Below, piece after piece: positions 58,162 through 64,000 of a stretch of 64,000 bases of DNA (position 1 is the first letter of the stretch; each line of letters begins with the position of its first letter). This stretch comes from Agapanthus africanus. Taxonomy: Eukaryota; Streptophyta; Magnoliopsida; Asparagales; Amaryllidaceae. The notes beneath the pieces were generated by a model, which was not told the origin of the DNA, did not search any database, and worked only from the letters and a program-made list of their open reading frames with translations. Location: NCBI GenBank assembly GCA_030015575.1, contig CM057339.1, positions 702,410,761 to 702,474,760 of the forward strand, given 5' to 3'. Made by a program: the position numbers and the translations under genes.

Positions 58162-58668
58162 TTACAATGGTAAGACTTCAGACGCGGGGCATGGGTTGAG
58201 AAACTCGAGATTAACTTTGTCCAAGATTCTCCAAGCATTTCGAACCTCCCGAGTATGCTTCCTCTCGCGGTCGCAAGCGTCGGGATCCTCACGAATGTCC
58301 TCCACTCTTCGATAGGCGGCAAGTATGGCTGACTGCTGAAAGGCTTAGTGCAAGAGATCGATGAGGTGATCTCGCCGCCTCTTTGAGATCAAGCCTATAA
58401 GGTACACCGAATGCACCTTATCCTCAGCAGTGTCCAAGGCCCCGAGTGGTATGCCAGTGCAAAAGAGAGGAAGTGCCTCCCGGATCGCCAGCACGATCAG
58501 CCTCAGAAGAGAAGAGCGACGGGGGAGTAGCCTATGGTTGTACTCGTCAAAGCGGTTCATGATCTCAGCACACTGAGCATCGGTGAACTCCTGGTTCTGA
58601 CTGCGACCCAGTGCACGAATATTCCCATAGGAAATGATCTCGTCAAGACCATACAGATGGGCATCCAT
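58162..58668 (-). pseudogene. antisense extra ORF 2, one in-frame stop
   Basis: From ATG 58668 (MDAHLYGLDEIISYGNIRAL) the frame runs to TAA at 58162, 168 codons, with one TAA at 58342-58344. Key phrases are EFTDAQCAEIMNRFDEYNH, LRLIVLAIREALPLFC, PLGALDTAEDKVHSVYLIG and FLNPCPASEVLPL. It looks like a diverged duplicate of ORF 1, at about one residue in four identical by eye. The ATG is preceded on the minus strand by TTTATTTCAG|GT, a splice-acceptor-like sequence, so a spliced leader from the antisense promoter is possible. No known family recognised. Confidence 0.55.
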
Positions 58669-59300
58669 GATACCTGAAATAAAGGTCATGAGAATCATTA
58701 GAAAACCCCCATTTCATTAATTGCAGAAGAACAACCTCGGGCCAAGAGACCCCAGGAAGCCTCCGCGTGAAGAAATCAAGTCCTTCATTGGAATTAAATT
58801 CCTTATTAAGAAAAGGGAATTAAATTCCCAGAAACATTTTTGGATGGAATTAAATTCCATGGAGTTGAAACGCCATCATCATCTCCCCAAAGATCATCTA
58901 AACCCTAAGAGATCTACAGTTTGAAAGTTAAGCGGTTTCATATTCTTATGGAAAAACATGAAGAAAAAAGGGTAAAAACCCTTGTTTTGGATTTAAAATC
59001 CAGAGGAATGTGAAGGTCCATCGTTGTCCAAGAACATTACCTGAGGAAAAGGATTCTTTTCGAACAGAGTTAAACTCTGAAGATTGTTTCAAGACAGAGA
59101 ACTAAGCTCTGGAAGCGAGAATTAAATTCTCAAGGAAGAAGTTCTCAGAAGAAAAAGATGAGCAAAGTGAAGGCTCCTATGAAGAGACAGAGGTATTTAT
59201 AGAAGGCAATGGAAACGTTTCATCTCCCCAGATCCCTAGAGGAATCCAACGGTTACAAGAGGTGACAACGTTGCACTCACGTGCAGACACGTGAGAACAA
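58669..59300 (-). promoter_or_regulatory. antisense promoter and leader, mirroring the LTR layout
   Basis: On the minus strand a CACGTG hairpin (CTCACGTG-CAGA-CACGTGAG, 59276-59295) precedes TATAAATA (59194-59201). A chain of palindromes follows (59131 down to 58790): GAGAATTTAATTCTC, CAGAGTTTAACTCTG, GGATTTTAAATCC and GGGAATTTAATTCCC. The order equals that in the LTR (CACGTG hairpins, TATA, TTYAA palindromes), in inverted orientation. It would transcribe antisense ORFs 2 and 1. Confidence 0.6.
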
Positions 59301-59304
59301 CGCT

Positions 59305-59313
59305 GTGGGGGCA
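59305..59313 (+). promoter_or_regulatory. candidate polypurine tract of the Tat element
   Basis: GTGGGGGCA sits three bases before the 3' LTR start TGTTTCC. Confidence 0.5.
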
Positions 59314-59315
59314 TT

Positions 59316-62300
59316 TGTTTCCTGATTTAAAATCAGAAAAGCTTATGGAAAAAGCTTCAGAAGAGGGCCACATGCTTACACGTGACCAGCAGTCACGTGT
59401 TGGCACGTGACATCTAAAAGCATCATCAAGGCAGATTCAGCTTCCTGACTCTATCAAAGAAAAGGGCTTCAGAAAGGGTCATGTGCCCCCACGTGACCAG
59501 GGTCACGTGTTGGCACGTGACATTTTAAAGCGGATTCAAAGGCACATCGGTTCCCTGATCAAATCAAGGAAAAAGCTTCAAAAGAGGTCACGTGCTCCCA
59601 CGTGACCAGGGGTCACGTGTCGGCACGTGACGCTCAAAACATCAGAATTGTTCTCCAGTTAAATCAAGAAAAAGAGTCCAGACAAGGGTCACGTGCTCAC
59701 ACGTGACCAGGGGTCACGTGGTGGCACGTGACGGTTAAGCAGCAACCAGAAGACAGCGCAAAAAGAAAGAGGAAGGCTCGTTCTAAGGGGGTCATGTGCC
59801 CACACGTGACCATGGGTCACGTGGTCACACGTGACCGGCTTTCAAAGCCCATTTTGTCAACAGAATTAAATTCTGAAAAAAGATTCAAATCTTTCCAAAG
59901 GAAGGCGATTATCTGGAACCAATCAAATTGAAGAGTCAGAGGTGATTAAATATCATCTATCTATGGGAAAATCTCGGGTTTGGAAAGATTTCCCCTTTAA
60001 ATCTAACCGAAATAACAAAGGAGAATCCCTGGTTTTGAAATCCAATGGTGAATAAAATTCACCTAATAATCCAAAGGTCAAAAACGAATGATGGATGCAA
60101 ATCAAATCTCTCAATGAAGATTCGTCAAAAACTAATTGATTCGGCTGCTTCTCCTATAAATAGGAGCCAAGAGACACAGGGATGAAAAAAAAATAGAGAA
60201 AGAGATATATACGCAGAGAAAAAGAAAAGGGAGAGAGCTTTGATACTTTGAGAAATTTGGATCCTCTGCAAAGGAAAACCCTAGGTAAGAAAGGGAAAAG
60301 CTCCTTGAAAGAAAAGAGAATTTAATTCTCAACAGAGTTTAACTCTGATATATAAAACATAAGAACATATTTCTTCTCTCTTTGATAGAGGATCTGCAAA
60401 GTGCACATCTCTCCTTGAAGTTGAGAATTTAATTCTCAATGGGTTGAGATCCTGCCATGCAGATCCAAAACATAGAGAGGGAATGGAAGCACGAGAATTT
60501 AATTCTCACAGAACTATAGGAATTGAATTCCTTTAAAATAAAATTAGGGCTTGACCCTGTGCTATGGGAATTTAATTCCTTCAGAACAAAAAGAAACAGG
60601 GTTTAACCCTAATTAAGAACTTAGTTCTGTTGAAACAACGGGAATTTAATTCCCTTAATCATAATTCTTTAAGAGAGAATGTGAATTCAATTCCTTAAAA
60701 GCTTTTATTAGGGTTTAACCCTATTCAGTTCTTCACATATATGAGGAATTTAATTCCTACAGAAAATTCAGAGTTCAACTCTATTCCAGAATATAAGTCT
60801 TCAAAAGGAAGTAGGAATTTAATTCCTCTGAAATTTAAAGCTCGAGGAATTTAATTCCTGAAAAAAGATTAACAGATCCTCTAAACAACATATATAGAGG
60901 CAGGGTCACGTGTCACCACGTGACCCCCCAAAAGATCTACAGAAAGCCCCTTTGAGGCAGTGCCCCACGTGACCCACGTGACTCTTGACAGAAGCTTCAA
61001 CACACAAGCATTTGAATGCCCGTCACGTGATGGCACGTGATGCTCTGAAAGATGCGATAATCTCAGCAGAATAAATGAAGGGAGGGCGCTCTCACGTGTT
61101 GCCACGTGACCCCTCTTGTCTTAGTGTTTAACACTAAATTGGAACTCCCGAATCCAGTGTTAAAACACTGTTGGGCCTTAGTGTTCAACACTAATCATTT
61201 GCAGTGTTCAACACTGACTACCTTAGTGTTTAACACTAATTTGAGATCTATGTTGCCAGTGTTTAACACTGATCTGTTTTAGTGTTCAACACTAATTTGA
61301 AAGTCTTGTTGCTGGTGTTTAACACCAATTATCTTTTAGTGTTAAACACTAACCTGCTAATCTCATTCCCAGTGTTCAACACTGGTTGGTCTTTAGTGTT
61401 TAACACTAGACATTGGTCCAATTGGCTAAATGGATAGAGGCAAAGCCTCTCCTGATTGGACTTAGCCCAAGATGGCCATAAGTCCTCAATTCGTGATTAA
61501 CTGGGCCAATGGGCTCATAACATAATTAATTGGTCTTGATCCCAAATTGGGCCAAGGACTATTTAATCCACTCCGGTTCCAGGGTACATCTCTTCACTCC
61601 TTTAATACTTGGCATTGTAATCCCTCAATGTCTTCAAAGAGGTGACGGGTCCCGATGACCACACATCGATATGGACTGTGGGGTCCTTAAACCCATGGAC
61701 TACGACGTCCTTAACCTCGACCGAGATGTCTTAAAACTAACAATGGACTGTGGGGTCCTTAAACCCATGGACTACTTAAACTCATGGACTACGACGTCCT
61801 TAACCTCGACCGAGATATCTTAAAACTAACAATGGACTGTGGGGTCCTTAAACCCATGGACTACGACGTCCTTAACCTCGACCGAGATGTCTTAAAACTA
61901 ACAATGGACTGTGGGGTCCTTAAACCCATGGACTACGACGTCCTTAATCTCGACCGAGATGTCTTAAAACTAACAATGGACTGTGGGGTCCTTAAACCCA
62001 CGGACTACGACATCCTTAACCTTGACCGAGATGTCTTAAAACTAACGATGGACCGCAATGTCCTTAAACTACCCATGGACCGCAATGTCCTTAAACTACC
62101 CATGGACCGCAATGTCCTTAAACTAGAACAATAGAGCCCCGCATGCTCTTTTGTCGGATCTAAACGGTCCCGTTTAAGTTGATCTTAGCCTCAAAGATGG
62201 CTAACGTATCCTTAAACCTTCAAACAGACTGGACTATGAATCCCCCTAATTAACTCTGGCTCGAGGGTACATCTCTGAACTCCTCTGACATCCGACGTTG

Positions 62301-62931
62301 TAATCCTTCAACGTCGTCAGAGAGGTGACGGGTCCCGACGGCCATACATATGATGGACCACTATGTCCCTAAACTGGAACAATGGAGCCCAAACGCTCCT
62401 TTGTCGGATCTAAACGATCCCGTTAAGTTGATCTTAGTCTCAAATTAGACTAACGTATCCTTAACAAACGTTTGAGTTGATCTTAGACTCAAGTATGGCT
62501 AACGTATCCTCAAACCAAACCCCCAAACCCAAATCTAAGATAACACGGATTTGGACTAGTCCACGCCCTACGGGCGACGACATAACTCGGTCTCCGTAAA
62601 CAATCCACGGGCAACAAAACATAAAATAAACACACACGACACGAAGTGACCATCTGGAGAAGGAGAAAGTTGTTACCGCGATGTGGTAGCATAATTAACT
62701 GCAGGGGCTTGCGCCTGCAGGGAAGAGCGTCCCCACAATCAAAAACCCCTCGAGCGAGGGGGAATCTGACGAAGTCTGCTACATCGGCCGCATCCGTTCA
62801 AACCTCCGATGCACGGTGCCATAAATCAACTTGGCATCTTCGGAGAGGTGGACGGATAGTACCAATTAGCATCTGCCCCGAACCCCAGGCTTAGACGCCC
62901 ACGCGTCCCGGCCGCCGTTCGGAAGGGAACA
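59316..62931 (+). repeat. 3' LTR of the Tat element, uninterrupted
   Basis: Begins TGTTTCCTGATTT, ends GGGAACA, 3,616 bp. It is nearly identical to the 5' LTR and shows the empty copia site at 60724-60728. The 72-bp array (61671-62130) carries a 17-bp internal duplication near 61774. Confidence 0.95.
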
Positions 62932-62936
62932 ATATC

Positions 62937-64000
62937 TTTCACAAAACAAAACCAAAACCTTCTAGAAACATCTAGAAAGCTTAACCCTAATCCAAACCCT
63001 AATCATGTTTAATCTCTACTAAACATGTTGCATTATTTATCATATCATGTTACAATATTATATATCACATATATAATATTTATTGTAACCAAATAAAATG
63101 ATACAATTAACATATATCGCATATATATCAATGTATTACCCGAGTGAGAAAAAGAATCTTTTAGTGAGAAAATATTAGTTAATGTAATTTAATATATCAT
63201 ATATATTATTATACATTAAATTACCGAATCAACACTTGATCCGACAATCCGGCTATATCGCATATAACCGACTAATATTTATCCGTACCGATTCATCGAA
63301 TCAACACTTGATCCGATGACCCGGGTGATATCAAATATCGGGAGAATATAATACGGTATCACATATCGCATTATCCTCGGTCCCGCACATATCACATATG
63401 TGCTCCTACTCCGTTTTGCCTGAGTCAAGAAACCTCTGTGTAGGACTCTAAAGAATCGTCAATACGCCGGCAGTAGGTGATGATCATATCAAACACCCAC
63501 AAGCTGCAAGCGGTCAGCTAAACGTAACAGCTACCTAGGTATTGAGCGCTCAGAAGATCAACAAGCAAGCCTGTACATTCTCCTGTGAATCCAAACAGTA
63601 ACACTCCCGTACAGTCCGGTCTCGTCGTCTGATATGTCGCATATCTCGCCTAGGGGTGGTAAACGTCAGACCCCAATAGCTCGATAAGTCGTGTCGATAT
63701 GAGGTCTATAACAGTTCGAGAAACTACTGATAACACTTACCAGTAAATCTCAGCAACCCTGGCCAGGGATTTTCGGTTATAGCCAATCGAACACAGCACA
63801 ACATCAACTCCCTATACCGGTAGAGACGAATCCCCTCCTATCGCTCATTGCCTCCATGTGATTCGGGACTGTACCCAAAAGCCACCTTTTTGCACGCCCT
63901 CTTGGACGTGGTATGATGGAAATCAAAGCACAGTGGGAATCACACAAGACTCTATGACGATCTCGGGTCAACAGACTACTCTGTACCAGTGTCACCGGAG
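62937..64000 (-). repeat. copia LTR, reverse orientation, part 2 (continues past the window)
   Basis: Reads as the inverse of 31200-32200 of the 30730 family, for example cgtcagaccccaat (63666), ttgctgag-type text (63760) and gactgtacccaaaa (63869). About 1.7 kb of an expected 2.2 kb lies in the window, counting part 1. Around 475 bp of the LTR start lies outside. Confidence 0.75.

Larger units (their letters stand above)
29314..62931 (+). mobile_element. giant Ty3/gypsy Tat-lineage retrotransposon (about 23.2 kb net)
   Basis: Two LTRs begin TGTTTCCTGATTT and end GGGAACA, with the target duplication ATATC. The 5' LTR (29314-43316) is opened by a copia element; the 3' LTR is uninterrupted (59316-62931, 3,616 bp). 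The internal region of 16 kb carries gag-pol, repeat arrays and antisense frames. A second RNase H with its catalytic residues precedes integrase, which defines the Tat lineage. The two LTRs differ at about 1-1.5% by eye, mostly transitions, so insertion is fairly recent. It cannot make a full polyprotein, because eight in-frame stops interrupt it. Confidence 0.9.
29309..62936. repeat. 5-bp target duplication ATATC of the Tat element
   Basis: ATATC lies at 29309-29313 and 62932-62936, directly next to TG and CA LTR ends. Confidence 0.9.

Overview
The window is plant nuclear DNA made almost entirely of transposable elements. The evidence is Ty1/copia and Ty3/gypsy polyproteins with plant-type primer sites (TGGTATCAGAGC after LTRs), a second RNase H domain typical of the plant Tat lineage, MITE-like elements, and no bacterial-style operons. 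I recognise no host gene and cannot name the species.

Layout. 1-4033 holds an LTR-like remnant, a possible SINE, a 434-bp MITE and a 0.7-kb TIR element. 4034-20379 is one minus-strand Ty1/copia (Sirevirus-like) element. It is split by two LTR insertions: 7235-10559 (target duplication AAAGA) and 11702-17255 (ATAGC). The second carries a further solo LTR at 15036-16393 (ACATG). 20380-22992 is a reverse-oriented LTR plus primer site related to the 7235 LTR. 22993-27725 is the LTR and leader of a copia-type element. 28682 to the window end is a reverse-oriented LTR of a related copia family. It is opened by a huge Tat-lineage Ty3/gypsy element at 29314-62931 (ATATC), whose 5' LTR is in turn opened by a 10.4-kb copia element at 30730-41127 (AGTTC). 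The uninterrupted 3' LTR of the Tat element preserves the empty site.

The Tat element is about 23.2 kb once the nested copia is subtracted, with 3.6-kb LTRs and a 16-kb internal region. Its gag-pol stays in one frame from 43469 to 52714, with eight in-frame stops and no frameshift. Downstream lie hairpin-forming repeats, a 171-bp tandem array, and antisense reading frames, two of which look like diverged duplicates. An antisense TATA module upstream of them mirrors the layout of the LTR promoter.

The most unusual signal is pervasive short-hairpin structure in the Tat element. Some hairpin families keep the stem and vary a loop of fixed length. Others keep the loop and change both stem arms together. 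Paralogous copies within the element show compensatory changes. This suggests either selected RNA or DNA structure or a mutational process that corrects palindromes. All claims come from reading the sequence by eye; no alignment or database search was run.
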